In this document: positions 16,854 through 25,441 of the stretch, piece by piece
How the letters are laid out: each line of letters starts with the position of its first letter
Position numbering within the stretch: position 1 is the stretch's first letter
Source of the DNA: JAEHDI01 sp035455185
GTDB lineage: Bacteria > Acidobacteriota > Terriglobia > Bryobacterales > Bryobacteraceae
Direction of reading: 5' to 3'
Length of the DNA: 39,554 nucleotides
NCBI GenBank assembly: GCA_035455185.1
Contig: DATIFQ010000129.1
Location: 1 to 39,554 of the forward strand
Translations under genes and position numbers: made by a program
The notes under the pieces: generated by a model
Databases searched by the model: none
Told to the model about the DNA's origin: nothing
What the model saw: only the letters and a program-made list of their open reading frames with translations

Positions 16854-17879
16854 ATGGATGATGCTACCCGCCGCCACTTCCTCGAAGCCACGCTGCTCTC
16901 TGCGGGGGCCCTCGACTCATGTAGCCCCAGCGCATCCGTGAGCGCTCCCCGGACGATGGAGCGCAGGGACTTTGAGCCCGCCTATCTCCGCCTCGAACGG
17001 ACCGGTGATCTCGCCAGGCGTGCCCGGGAGCTTTATTCCATCTATCGCGCTTGCCGCCTTTGTCCGCGCGCGTGCGGCGTCAACCGGCTGAAAGGCGAGA
17101 AAGGTGTCTGCTCCTCCACCTCCCGCGCCAAGGTTTACTCCGCCCACTCCCACTTCGGTGAAGAACGCCCGTTGGTCGGGCGCGGCGGCTCCGGTACAAT
17201 CTTCTTCAGCAACTGCAATCTCCTTTGCGTTTTTTGCCAGAACTGGAAGATCAACCACCGCGGCGAAGGCTCCTACGTGAGCGACGACCAGATCGGTCGC
17301 CTCATGATCGACCTCCAGGATATCGGCTGCCACAACATAAACCTCGTCACCCCCACCCACATCGTCCCGAATATCGTCCAAGGACTGCGCTCCGCCGTCG
17401 CCAGGGGTCTGCGCATCCCTATCGTCTACAACTGCGGCGGCTACGAGCCGGTCGAAATCCTCAAGTTGCTCGACGGCATTGTGGACATCTACCTGCCCGA
17501 CTACAAATACACCGACGGCAGGATGTCGGAGAAGTATTCGTCGGGTGCGCGCGACTACCCCGAGGTGGCCGCCGCCGCTATCGAGGAGATGCACCGCCAG
17601 GTCGAAGAGCTCGTCGTGGATGAGAACGGCGTCGCCCTTCGCGGGCTGATCATTCGCCATCTCGTGCTGCCACAGAACATCGCGGGCACGGACAAGTTCG
17701 TCCGATTCGTCGCGAACGAGTTGACGCCCTCAACATACGTGAACATCATGGCGCAGTACCGGCCGGAGCACCTGGCGCACAAGTATCCCGAGCTGTCGCG
17801 CCGCCTCACCCGCGCCGAGTACCAGCAAGCGGTCAACTGGGCCCGCGCCGCCGGCCTCACACACATAACGGGGGCCTGA
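16854..17879 (+). CDS. radical-SAM protein, PflA-like (COG1313 type)
   Basis: The product is 341 aa from ATG 16854; a GTG at 16845 is possible, and no strong ribosome binding site decides. The [4Fe-4S] motif C121-N-L-L-C125-V-F-C128 (Cx3Cx2C) is followed by NWKIN and lies in a TIM-type radical-SAM core (LVTPTHIVPNIV, YNCGGYEPVEIL, VDIYLPDYKY). An upstream Cys set, CRLCPRACGVNR...GVC (about 67-85), is typical of this PflA-like group and may hold a second cluster or metal. The N-terminus TRRHFLEATLLSAGALDSC looks like a remnant Tat or lipoprotein signal, odd for a cytoplasmic radical enzyme. The substrate is unknown. Its TGA stop lies inside a REP-like half repeat. Confidence 0.85.
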   Translation: MDDATRRHFLEATLLSAGALDSCSPSASVSAPRTMERRDFEPAYLRLERTGDLARRARELYSIYRACRLCPRACGVNRLKGEKGVCSSTSRAKVYSAHSHFGEERPLVGRGGSGTIFFSNCNLLCVFCQNWKINHRGEGSYVSDDQIGRLMIDLQDIGCHNINLVTPTHIVPNIVQGLRSAVARGLRIPIVYNCGGYEPVEILKLLDGIVDIYLPDYKYTDGRMSEKYSSGARDYPEVAAAAIEEMHRQVEELVVDENGVALRGLIIRHLVLPQNIAGTDKFVRFVANELTPSTYVNIMAQYRPEHLAHKYPELSRRLTRAEYQQAVNWARAAGLTHITGA

Positions 17880-17908
17880 CTCCAATCTCGCTGCCTTTGC
17901 GAAACTTG
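17869..17908 (+). repeat. REP-like copy overlapping stop codon and -35 box
   Basis: CGGGGGCCTGACTCCAATCT (then CGC) matches the left arm of the 66-nt repeat. A short loop and a degenerate right arm GCGAAACTTG follow. It contains the stop of the radical-SAM gene and runs into the TTGACA of the PadR promoter. Confidence 0.65.
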
Positions 17909-17948
17909 ACAACGATTCCCGCCTACGCTATCGTATTTCGATATCGAA
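17906..17948 (+). promoter_or_regulatory. PadR-operon promoter with 12-bp palindromic operator
   Basis: TTGACA (17906-17911), a 17-bp spacer and TATCGT (17929-17934) form the promoter. The perfect palindrome TTCGATATCGAA (17937-17948) covers the expected start point and ends 5 bases before ATG 17954. Such placement suggests auto-repression by the PadR protein encoded just downstream, as is common for this family. Confidence 0.7.
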
Positions 17949-17953
17949 GTTCG

Positions 17954-18295
17954 ATGACAGAAACTCAAGTTAAAGTGACCCGCGATCTCTGCATGGGGCT
18001 GATCCGGCTTCATGTTCTCCACCATGCAGCCGAAGAGCCCATATTCGGTCTCGGCATCATGGAAGAGCTGGCTCGTCATGGCTACCGCTTGAGCGCCGGC
18101 ACTCTGTACCCCATCCTCCACGGCCTCGAACGGCGAGGCTACCTGCGCTCGCGCGTCGAACGCCGCGGACGCGTGAACCGGAGGGTTTACCGCGCGACGC
18201 CCCTTGGGCGGCGGGCGCTCTCCATGGCGAAAAGGAAAGTGCAGGAGCTCTTCGGCGAGTTGTTTGAGGAGACGACCCATGACCTGCTGTCTTGA
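17954..18295 (+). CDS. PadR-family transcriptional regulator
   Basis: The product is 113 aa. ATG 17954 was chosen because the upstream bases carry the promoter and palindrome; a further in-frame start at 17897 would lie upstream of the predicted transcript. The PadR winged helix is clear: LCMGLIRLHVLHHAAEEPIFGLGIMEELARHG, then the signature LSAGTLYPILHGLERRGYLRS, and RRVYRATPLGRRAL as the wing. It is short for the family, with only a brief C-terminal helix. PadR proteins repress efflux or stress genes and release DNA on binding a ligand. It is the first gene of an operon with TolC, RND and adaptor genes, overlapping the next gene by 17 bases, so it most likely controls that pump. Confidence 0.9.
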   Translation: MTETQVKVTRDLCMGLIRLHVLHHAAEEPIFGLGIMEELARHGYRLSAGTLYPILHGLERRGYLRSRVERRGRVNRRVYRATPLGRRALSMAKRKVQELFGELFEETTHDLLS

Positions 18296-19757
18296 TCAAA
18301 ACCGTCAGCAAAACCGGGGACTGGCTCCAATTTCGCCCTGTTTGCGAAATTGGTGGCTGCCCCCGCGTTTTGCATGGCACCCGGTTCTACCCCTCACCTT
18401 CTACCTGACGCTTCTCCTTGCCCTCGGCGGCTCTCTGGCCTGTGCCGAGCAGCCGCTCACCATCGGGCAGGTCGTGGCTACTGCCGGCGAGCAGTATCCG
18501 TCCATCCGTGTCTCCGAGGAGCGGATCAGCTCCGCCGCTGCTGCGGTAAGCCTGGCGCGGACCTCGTACCTGCCCCGCCTCGATTTTCTCGCCCAGGCGA
18601 ATCGCGCGACACGCAACAATGTCTTCGGGATGTTACTTCCTCAATCCATCATTCCGTCGATCTCGGGACCGCCCTCAATGACCAACAGCCTCACGAGCGT
18701 TTGGGGGAGCACCGTAGGTCTGCTGGCGACCTGGGAGCCGATTGACTTCGGCGTGCGCGCCGCGAAGGTTCGTACCGCCGATGCCGGTCGCCTCCGCGCC
18801 GAGGCCGCACGTGGCCGGACCCGTTTCGAGGTAAGCGCGCTGGCTGCCGACGCATTTCTCACCGTCCTCGCGGCTCAGCAGACGCTCGTCTCCGCACAAG
18901 CCGGAGTCGAAAGGTCCGGAACCGTGGTGAAGGTCGTAAAGTCCCTGGTGGACTCGGAACTGCGTCCCGGTGCGGACCTGAGCCGCGCTCAAGCGGAATT
19001 GGCTCTAGCGGAGACACAGGTCATCCAATCGCGCAGCGCGATCCGGGTGGCGAAAGCGTCCTTGGCTCAATTCACAGGCGGAGACCCCGGCGCCATGACG
19101 CTCATTGCCGGAAAATTGCTAGACCTGCCTGCCTCGAAGCCTCTACCCGGCGAAAGCGCCGCACAGCACCCCGCTGCGGCCGAACAGGCGGCCGCCTCCG
19201 CGGAAGCAGCCGCGAAACTCAGAGAGTTGGATCGATCCTACTACCCGAAATTCCTGCTCCAGGGTGCGAGTTACGCCCGCGGCACCGGCGCCATTCCGGA
19301 CGGAACCGCCCTGGGCGGGGTGAACGGACTGGGCCCGAACATTCACAATTGGGGAGTCGGCTTCACCGCTACATTCCCGATCCTGGACCTGCCTGCGATC
19401 CGGTCCAGGCGGCAGGAGGAGCAGCATTTGCTCCGCGCCGAGCAGGCCCGCGAGGAGCAGGTGAGACGGGAGCTCGACGCCGGCCTTCAGCGGTCGAACG
19501 CCGCACTGGAGGGAGCCTGGGAGGTCGCCGCCAAGACACCGGAACAGGTAGCTGCCGCCCATGCGACGTTGGAGCAGGCGTCGGCCCGCTACCGCGCCGG
19601 CCTCGGAACCATCGTGGACGTCGCGGAGGCGCAGCGCCTGTTGACGCAGGCCGAAACCGACGACTCTCTCGCGCGCCTGCAAGTCTGGCGGGCGATGCTT
19701 GCTGGGGCAGTGGCCCAGGGTGATCTCGGGCCGTTCCTGCAAACGGCCGCCCAATAA
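18279..19757 (+). CDS. TolC-family outer-membrane efflux protein
   Basis: The product is 492 aa from ATG 18279, with GAGGAG about 8 bases upstream, inside the end of the PadR gene. Residues ~12-32 are encoded by a 66-nt REP-like repeat (18308-18373). The hydrophobic signal core follows only at ~37-52 (VLPLTFYLTLLLALGG...AC), and no later ATG, GTG or TTG precedes it. The signal therefore has an unusually long n-region. The mature part shows the duplicated OEP repeats: LTIGQVVATAGEQYPSIRVSEERI, ARTSYLPRLDFLAQ, LADVL-type coiled helices, then GTIVDVAEAQRLLTQAETD near the end. It forms the outer-membrane channel of the tripartite pump with the two genes downstream. Confidence 0.9.
   Translation: MTCCLDQNRQQNRGLAPISPCLRNWWLPPRFAWHPVLPLTFYLTLLLALGGSLACAEQPLTIGQVVATAGEQYPSIRVSEERISSAAAAVSLARTSYLPRLDFLAQANRATRNNVFGMLLPQSIIPSISGPPSMTNSLTSVWGSTVGLLATWEPIDFGVRAAKVRTADAGRLRAEAARGRTRFEVSALAADAFLTVLAAQQTLVSAQAGVERSGTVVKVVKSLVDSELRPGADLSRAQAELALAETQVIQSRSAIRVAKASLAQFTGGDPGAMTLIAGKLLDLPASKPLPGESAAQHPAAAEQAAASAEAAAKLRELDRSYYPKFLLQGASYARGTGAIPDGTALGGVNGLGPNIHNWGVGFTATFPILDLPAIRSRRQEEQHLLRAEQAREEQVRRELDAGLQRSNAALEGAWEVAAKTPEQVAAAHATLEQASARYRAGLGTIVDVAEAQRLLTQAETDDSLARLQVWRAMLAGAVAQGDLGPFLQTAAQ
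18308..18373 (+). repeat. REP-like 66-nt hairpin, full copy, inside tolC-like gene
   Basis: The left arm (18308-18336, GCAAAACCGGGGACTGG onward to TTTCGC), a 7-nt loop CCTGTTT, and the right arm (18344-18373, GCGAAATTGG to TTTTGC) make a near-perfect inverted repeat. The inner CCAATTTCGC is exactly complementary. Length and arm pattern match the copy at 27893-27958. Confidence 0.8.
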
Positions 19758-19769
19758 ACGGAGGGACCT

Positions 19770-22700
19770 ATGTGGTTGGTGAACACCGCTCTTCGGCGTC
19801 CCATCACCGTGCTCGTTGCGATCCTCGCTGTCGTCCTGTCTTCCTGGCTGGCCGTCAGGCGAATGCGTGCGGACATCTTCCCCAGCCTCGGAGCACCGAC
19901 CATTTACGTTGCGCAACCTTACGGCGGCATGGATCCCTCGCAGATGGAGGGCTTCCTCACGTATTACTACGAGTACCACTTCCTCTATATCACCGGAATC
20001 GAGCACGTGGAATCGAAGAGCATCCAGGGCGTCGCCTTGATGAAACTCCAGTTCCACCCCGACACCAATATGAACCAGGCGCTGTCGGAAACCGTAGCCC
20101 AGGTGAACCGGGCGCGCGCCTTCATGCCGCCGGGCGCGGTCCCTCCGTTCATTGTGCGTTTCGACGCCGGCAGCGTTCCCGTCGGACAACTCGTCTTCTC
20201 TAGCCCCATCCGCAGTCCCGGCGAGATGCAGGACATCGCCATCAACCGCGTCAGACCGCTCTTTGCGACCTTGCCTGGCGTGTCCGCGCCGCCGCCCTTC
20301 GGCGGCAATCAGCGTACTATCGTCGTACGCCTCGACCCCGACCGGCTCCGGGGCTACGGCGTTTCGCCGGAAGAAGCGATCCAGGCCGTGAGCAAAGCCA
20401 GCACCGTGCTGCCCTCCGGAAGTGTCCGCATCGGGGATCAGACGATCATCGCATCGACTAACGTCGTCATCGGCGGCGACCTGAACGAGTTGACGGGCGC
20501 CCCGGTGCGCACGGGCAACGGCCCGGCGGTCTATATCCGCGACATCGGCGTGGTGGAGAACGGCGCCGACATCATCACCGGTTACGCGCACGTCAACGGG
20601 CGGCGCACGGTCTACATCCCGGTCACCAAACGCTCCGACGCCTCCACGCTTGCCGTGATCCGGGAGGTGAAAGAGGCCCTTCCGGCAATGAAGAACGCGG
20701 TGCCGGAAGATGTGGACGTCCGGCTCGAGTTCGACCAGTCGGGCTATGTGGCCCGCGCTCTTCGCGGACTGGTCAACGAAGGGCTGCTCGGTGCGCTTCT
20801 CACCGGCTTGATGGTGCTCGTCTTTCTTCGCGACTGGCGTAGCGCTCTCATCGTCGTCGCAACGATTCCCGCGGCGCTCCTTGCCGCGGTCGTGTGGCTG
20901 TGGGCGGCGGGCCAGACCATCAACATTATGACCTTGGCCGGTCTGGCTCTCGCCGTCGGCGTGCTGGTTGACGAAGCGACGGTAGAAATCGAAAACATTC
21001 ACACGCATATGGCTACCGGAGCATCGCGTGCTTGGGCGGTTCTCGACGCCTGCCGGAAGACCGCCCTGCCCCGGCTGCTCTCGATGCTGTGCATCCTTTC
21101 GGTTTTCGTTCCGTCGTTCTTCATGGCAGGCGTGGGCCGGCAGTTGTTCATCCCGCTCTCGCTCGCTGTCGCGTTTGCGATGGTTTCGTCGTACTTCCTG
21201 TCCAGCACCCTCGTGCCGATCTTGTCGACCTGGCTCATGCGAAGGAGCCAGGGGAGCGATGAAGACCGGGGCTTCTTCGGCGCGCTGCGCGCCCTCTACG
21301 CCCGCTACCTCGGATTCGTGATTCGATTCCGTTGGCCGCTGGTGGCGGCATACTCGCTGAGCGTTGCCCTTCTGATCTGGTTGATGTTCCCGCGGCTCGG
21401 AACGGAGATCTTTCCTGTCGTCGACACCGGCCAGTTCCAGTTGAGGCTGCGCGCGCCCACTGGGACGCGAATCGAGCGCACCGAGATCATGACCCTGAAG
21501 GCGCTCGATCTCATCACGCGCGAAGTTGGACCAGACAACGTCCGCATCTCGACAAGCTTCATCGGGGTTCAGCCGGCAAGCTACCCCATCAACACGATTT
21601 ATCTGTGGACGAGCGGTCCGCACGAGTCCGTGCTTCTCGTCGCGCTGAAGCCTGCCGCCAAGCTACGCGGTGACGCGCTGAGAGAACGTCTTCGCGCGAG
21701 GTTCGCTCAGGAACTGCCGAACGTGAAAGTGTCGTTCGAGGCAGGCGACATCGTCAGTCAGGTGATGAGCTTCGGATCGCCTACCGCGGTTGAGGTGGCG
21801 GTTCAGGGGCCAAGCCTACCCGCCAACCGGGCGTACGCCGAAAAGGTCTACGCGGAGCTCGCGAAGCTCCGTTCCCTGCGCGATGTGCAGTACTCCCAGG
21901 CTCTGGACTACCCGACTCTGCAGGTGAACGTGAATCGCGACCGTGCGGGTCAATACGGCCTCACCGCGGCCAGCGTCGCGAAGTCGTTGGTCGCGGCCAC
22001 CTCATCGAGCCGCTTCATCGAGCCGAACTACTGGCGTGACCCGAACAGTGGAAACGCCTTCCAGATTCAAGTCGAGATCCCCCAGCACCGCATGGCCTCT
22101 CTCGACGATGTCCGGTCCATTCCCCTGGCCAGGAACGGAGGAACCCCTGTCGAGTTGGCGGACGTCGCGGAGCTGAAGATGGCGAACTCGATGGGGCTGG
22201 TCGAGCGATACAACATGCAGCGCGTCGTCAGCATCACCGCCAACATCCACGGCAGGACGCTTGGCGAAATCGCGGGAGAGCTGCGGCAGGCGCTGAAACG
22301 GGTCGGCAACCCGCCGAGGGGTATTGCCGTCGGAGTCAGGGGGCAGATCCCACCCCTCGAGGAGACTCTCGGCGGCCTTCGCATCGGCCTGCTGCTCTCG
22401 ATCGGAGTCATCTTTCTGTTGCTGGCCGCCAACTTCCAGTCGTTCCGCCTCGCCCTCGCGGTGATCGCCGTGATTCCGGCGGTTCTGTGCGGCGTGCTGC
22501 TTATTCTGCTGGTCACGGGGACCACGTTGAACGTTCAGTCGTTCATGGGCGCCATTATGGCCATCGGTATCTCTGTGGCGAACTCGATTTTGTTGCTCAG
22601 CTTCGCGGAAATGAGTCGGGCGGACGGAGCCGAGCCCGGCAGGGCGGCGGTCGAGGCCGGCCGCGGCCGGCTCCGCGCCATCCTGATGACGGCGACCGCT

Positions 22701-22919
22701 ATGATCGCCGGCATGATTCCCATCGCCCTCGGGCTGGGCGAAGGTTCGGAGCAGACGGCGCCGCTCGGACGGGCCGTGATCGGCGGCCTGGCCGCGGCGA
22801 CCTTCGCGACTCTTACGATTCTTCCCGCCTTCTATGCGGTCCTTCAGCGGCGCGCAACGGCCCATTCGGCGTCGCTTCATCCCATGGATCCCAGGAGCAG
22901 ATTCTATGAAGTCCGTTAG
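19770..22919 (+). CDS. RND efflux transporter permease (AcrB-like)
   Basis: The product is 1049 aa, full length for HAE-type RND pumps. It starts at ATG 19770, with CGGAGGGACCT upstream. Twelve TM segments are expected: TM1 at 10-30, two clusters around 330-540 and 865-1030, and two large periplasmic loops (DIFPSLGAPTIYVAQPYGGM; EIFPVVDTGQFQLRLRAPTGTR). TM4 carries AVGVLVDEATVEIENIH, so the usual Asp-Asp proton relay (AcrB 407/408) is Asp401-Glu402 here. It exports substrates by proton exchange through the TolC-type channel encoded 12 bases upstream, with the adaptor encoded downstream (14-bp overlap). The substrate cannot be predicted. Confidence 0.93.
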   Translation: MWLVNTALRRPITVLVAILAVVLSSWLAVRRMRADIFPSLGAPTIYVAQPYGGMDPSQMEGFLTYYYEYHFLYITGIEHVESKSIQGVALMKLQFHPDTNMNQALSETVAQVNRARAFMPPGAVPPFIVRFDAGSVPVGQLVFSSPIRSPGEMQDIAINRVRPLFATLPGVSAPPPFGGNQRTIVVRLDPDRLRGYGVSPEEAIQAVSKASTVLPSGSVRIGDQTIIASTNVVIGGDLNELTGAPVRTGNGPAVYIRDIGVVENGADIITGYAHVNGRRTVYIPVTKRSDASTLAVIREVKEALPAMKNAVPEDVDVRLEFDQSGYVARALRGLVNEGLLGALLTGLMVLVFLRDWRSALIVVATIPAALLAAVVWLWAAGQTINIMTLAGLALAVGVLVDEATVEIENIHTHMATGASRAWAVLDACRKTALPRLLSMLCILSVFVPSFFMAGVGRQLFIPLSLAVAFAMVSSYFLSSTLVPILSTWLMRRSQGSDEDRGFFGALRALYARYLGFVIRFRWPLVAAYSLSVALLIWLMFPRLGTEIFPVVDTGQFQLRLRAPTGTRIERTEIMTLKALDLITREVGPDNVRISTSFIGVQPASYPINTIYLWTSGPHESVLLVALKPAAKLRGDALRERLRARFAQELPNVKVSFEAGDIVSQVMSFGSPTAVEVAVQGPSLPANRAYAEKVYAELAKLRSLRDVQYSQALDYPTLQVNVNRDRAGQYGLTAASVAKSLVAATSSSRFIEPNYWRDPNSGNAFQIQVEIPQHRMASLDDVRSIPLARNGGTPVELADVAELKMANSMGLVERYNMQRVVSITANIHGRTLGEIAGELRQALKRVGNPPRGIAVGVRGQIPPLEETLGGLRIGLLLSIGVIFLLLAANFQSFRLALAVIAVIPAVLCGVLLILLVTGTTLNVQSFMGAIMAIGISVANSILLLSFAEMSRADGAEPGRAAVEAGRGRLRAILMTATAMIAGMIPIALGLGEGSEQTAPLGRAVIGGLAAATFATLTILPAFYAVLQRRATAHSASLHPMDPRSRFYEVR

Positions 22920-23979
22920 TGTGCTTGTTTTCGCGCTTGCATCGCTCTGCTTCGGCCAGCCGGCGGACCTCGTCGCGGTGGCCTCACGCCCGTTGGAGCG
23001 AACGGTCAAACTGCCCGGCGAGTTCGCCCCTTACGAACAGGTCGACTTGCATGCCAAGGTCTCCGGCTACGTAGACAAGGTCCTCGTGGACCGGGGAAGT
23101 GTGGTGAAAGAAGGCGACCTCCTCGTGACCATGAGCGCGCCCGAGGTGAAAGCGCAGGTCGCGGAGGCGGACGCCAAAGTAAAAGCTATCGAAGCGCAGA
23201 TGGCGGAAGCGCGCGCCAGAATTCTCGCCGCGCAAAGCACGTACGACCGGTTGAAGCAGGCCTCTTCCACGCCTGGCGCCATCGCTGGAAACGAGCTTGT
23301 TATCGCCAGGGAGACGGTCGAGGCGGCCAAGGCCGCTCTCATGGCCCAGGAGGGTGCCCGGGACGCCGCGCGAGCTTCGGCGGACACCCTGCGTGAGCTG
23401 CAAAAGTACCTCGATATCCGCGCGCCGTTCTCCGGCGTCATCACGGAAAGGCTTGTGCATCCGGGCGCCCTCGCAGCCGCGGGAACCGGCGCCGCCGCTC
23501 CACTGCTCCGGCTGGAAAGGCTCTCCTCGTTGAGGCTAACCGTCGCGGTTCCCGAGTCTGCGGTCGGCGGTTCGCTGCCCCGGGGACAAGTGGAGTTCCA
23601 GGTACCGGCTTTCCCCGGCCGTTCGTTCCGTGGAACAATTGCGCGCGCCGCTCGTACCCTCGACCCGAACACCCGCACCATGCCCGTGGAGATCGATGTC
23701 CAGAACTCAAACGGACTGCTCGCGCCCGGTATGTATCCCGAAGTGTTATGGCCGGCCCGGGGCCTCGGCGCGTCGCTGCTCGTCCCTCCCGCGAGCATCG
23801 TCACCACGACCGAGCGCACCTTCGTCATCCGCTCCACTCAGGGGAAAGCCGAGTGGGTAACCATCCGACGCGGCGCTGCCGCCGGCGACCTCGTCGAGGT
23901 CTACGGTCCGCTAAAGCCTGGCGACCGGATTCTGAAGCGCGCCACCGACGAAATCCGCGAAGGCACGAAGCTCCCCTAG
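22906..23979 (+). CDS. RND-pump periplasmic adaptor (HlyD/MFP family)
   Basis: The product is 357 aa from ATG 22906, with CAGGAG 7 bases upstream, overlapping the RND gene by 14 bases. Residues 1-18 are a signal peptide (VSVLVFALASLCFGQ) without a clear lipobox Cys. Lipoyl half-motifs are GEFAPYEQVDLHAKVSGYVDKVLVDRGSVVKEGDLLVTM and DIRAPFSGVITERLVHPGAL, separated by an alpha-hairpin (about 75-155). A beta-barrel domain (LRLTVAVPESAV, TLDPNTRTMPVEIDVQN) and the membrane-proximal end GDRILK follow. It bridges the permease and the TolC-type channel. Having the adaptor gene last in PadR-TolC-RND-MFP order is less usual than adaptor-first operons. Confidence 0.92.
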   Translation: MKSVSVLVFALASLCFGQPADLVAVASRPLERTVKLPGEFAPYEQVDLHAKVSGYVDKVLVDRGSVVKEGDLLVTMSAPEVKAQVAEADAKVKAIEAQMAEARARILAAQSTYDRLKQASSTPGAIAGNELVIARETVEAAKAALMAQEGARDAARASADTLRELQKYLDIRAPFSGVITERLVHPGALAAAGTGAAAPLLRLERLSSLRLTVAVPESAVGGSLPRGQVEFQVPAFPGRSFRGTIARAARTLDPNTRTMPVEIDVQNSNGLLAPGMYPEVLWPARGLGASLLVPPASIVTTTERTFVIRSTQGKAEWVTIRRGAAAGDLVEVYGPLKPGDRILKRATDEIREGTKLP

Positions 23980-23984
23980 AGCCC

Positions 23985-25193
23985 CTACTGCCCCACCGGC
24001 GGCTTCACCGGCGACGGGCGCCGCCCTTCGCGATCCGCCTTCCGAAGCAGCGCATCCTTGATACGCTTGTCCACAGTGTCGGCCTCGCGAAGGCGATTCC
24101 CCGCGCGAAGGACCTTCGCGTAAATGCGAAGCAGCGGGTCGAGCATTTCGTCCGGCGCCTTCGCCAGATCGCCGATCCCGATGGCCCTATGGTACAAGTC
24201 CTCGGCTTCCCCGAGTTTCGCCTCCATCAACAATACCCGCCCGACTTGGTTCAGACTGGCGATGTGCGCGGTAGTCCTGATAGTGAGAGCGGCGGACGCC
24301 GCCTTTTCTGCTTCTTCGTAGCGCTGTTGGAACGCATAGAACTCCGCCATTTTGTCCAGCGTGAGCGCAACCATCGGGTGTTCGAGCCCGGCGCTTGACT
24401 CCCAGAGGGCGAGCAGGCGCTTGTAGACCGGCTCGGCCTCGGAAAATTTCTTTTGCCCGAAGTAGACGTACGCCAGTGAGTCCAGGGTCGACAGCAGTTC
24501 TGAGGAATCGGGTCCCAAGGCCGCTTCACGCACCCGTAGTGCGCGGAGGTACAGCGGTTCGGCTTTCTCGTAATCGGCGTTGGTCTGGTGGATGCCCCCG
24601 AGTGCATCGAGCACCGGCAGAAGTTGCGGGCTGTCTGGGGCAACCGCGGCTTCCCATGCGGTCAGCGCCTGTTTCAGCGTCTCCTCAGCGAACTTCGCGT
24701 CGCCCAGCGCCACTTGAAGAATCGCCACACCGGTGATGTCTCTCGCGAGGTCCTCCGCTTTGCCGTCCGTGCGGCTTTGTCGGATCCGCACCGCACTCTG
24801 CAACGTGGTGAGCGCTTCTTGGCGTCTGCCGTTCGAGCGTTGAACCGCCGCAAGTTCGGACAACAACGCAGCAACCTCGAGGCTCGCATCGCCGTGCAAC
24901 CGCACGGCTACCACAACCGCCCGCGAGAGGTACTGTTCTGCGTCCGCGCCGTGCCCCTGCAAGCGCGAGCCGGTCGCGCAACCACGGATCGCGGCGAGCA
25001 CTCCCGCATCCTCCCCCGGCGCCGTCTCCAACTGCGCCAGCGCCGATCGGAACCTTGCCGTCCCCTCGGCATAGTCGCGCGCGGCGATCGCTTTGTTTCC
25101 CTTCTCGATCTCTGCCTTCCAATCGACCCCGGGCACTTCAACGGGCGCCTGCAAGGTCAGTAGGGCGAGTATCACCATCACGGTTGGCGCCAT
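23985..25193 (-). CDS. exported TPR-repeat protein (kinesin-light-chain-like)
   Basis: The product is 402 aa. It starts at ATG 25193, with AAGGAGA 6 bases upstream. The N-terminal MAPTVMVILALLTLQAP is a likely signal peptide or short anchor. From residue ~25 to ~370 it is a series of tetratricopeptide helices with ~42-residue spacing typical of TPR_10/TPR_12: LLPVLDALGGIHQTNADYEKAEPLYLRALRVREAALGPDS, LSTLDSLAYVYFGQKKFSEAEPVYKRLL, and ALTLDKMAEFYAFQQRYEEAEKAASAAL. Such proteins mediate protein contacts; no catalytic motif is seen. It converges on the efflux operon with a 5-bp gap and diverges from the ADOP permease, possibly sharing the 25282-25306 operator. Confidence 0.8.
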   Translation of the reverse strand: MAPTVMVILALLTLQAPVEVPGVDWKAEIEKGNKAIAARDYAEGTARFRSALAQLETAPGEDAGVLAAIRGCATGSRLQGHGADAEQYLSRAVVVAVRLHGDASLEVAALLSELAAVQRSNGRRQEALTTLQSAVRIRQSRTDGKAEDLARDITGVAILQVALGDAKFAEETLKQALTAWEAAVAPDSPQLLPVLDALGGIHQTNADYEKAEPLYLRALRVREAALGPDSSELLSTLDSLAYVYFGQKKFSEAEPVYKRLLALWESSAGLEHPMVALTLDKMAEFYAFQQRYEEAEKAASAALTIRTTAHIASLNQVGRVLLMEAKLGEAEDLYHRAIGIGDLAKAPDEMLDPLLRIYAKVLRAGNRLREADTVDKRIKDALLRKADREGRRPSPVKPPVGQ

Positions 25194-25281
25194 GTCTGAT
25201 CTCCTTCTGTGCGTCTGGCAGGTGCAGTTACCGGGAGCGCAAGCTCAGCGCTCCTTCTTCAGCACCCTCTTCAGACCGTGC

Positions 25282-25306
25282 TGCTAGTTTTCTAGCACCT
25301 TACTAG
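25282..25306. promoter_or_regulatory. CTAG-rich inverted repeat in divergent promoter region
   Basis: TGCTAG-TTTT-CTAGCA (25282-25297) is a perfect inverted repeat, followed by a third CTAG in TTACTAGACA (25303-25306). It lies between the divergent TPR and ADOP genes. CTAG is rare in most GC-rich genomes, so three copies within 23 bases suggest a regulator site. Confidence 0.5.
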
Positions 25307-25441
25307 ACACCAGAGCCGCACAAAGAGTTCCCGCTGGATGCGAGAGTAAGCACGCATTCCGGCGTCGGAAAGGAAACCAATTCCGATCCGGCGGTGTCAA
25401 ATCGGCATGCGGCGCGCACGCTGATTGCCGCGGAGGTTGCG

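Noticed and set aside
19143..21623. Very long open frame on the minus strand opposite the RND/TolC genes
   Set aside because: It is an antisense shadow of the high-GC efflux genes, with low-complexity Arg/His/Gly composition and no domain.
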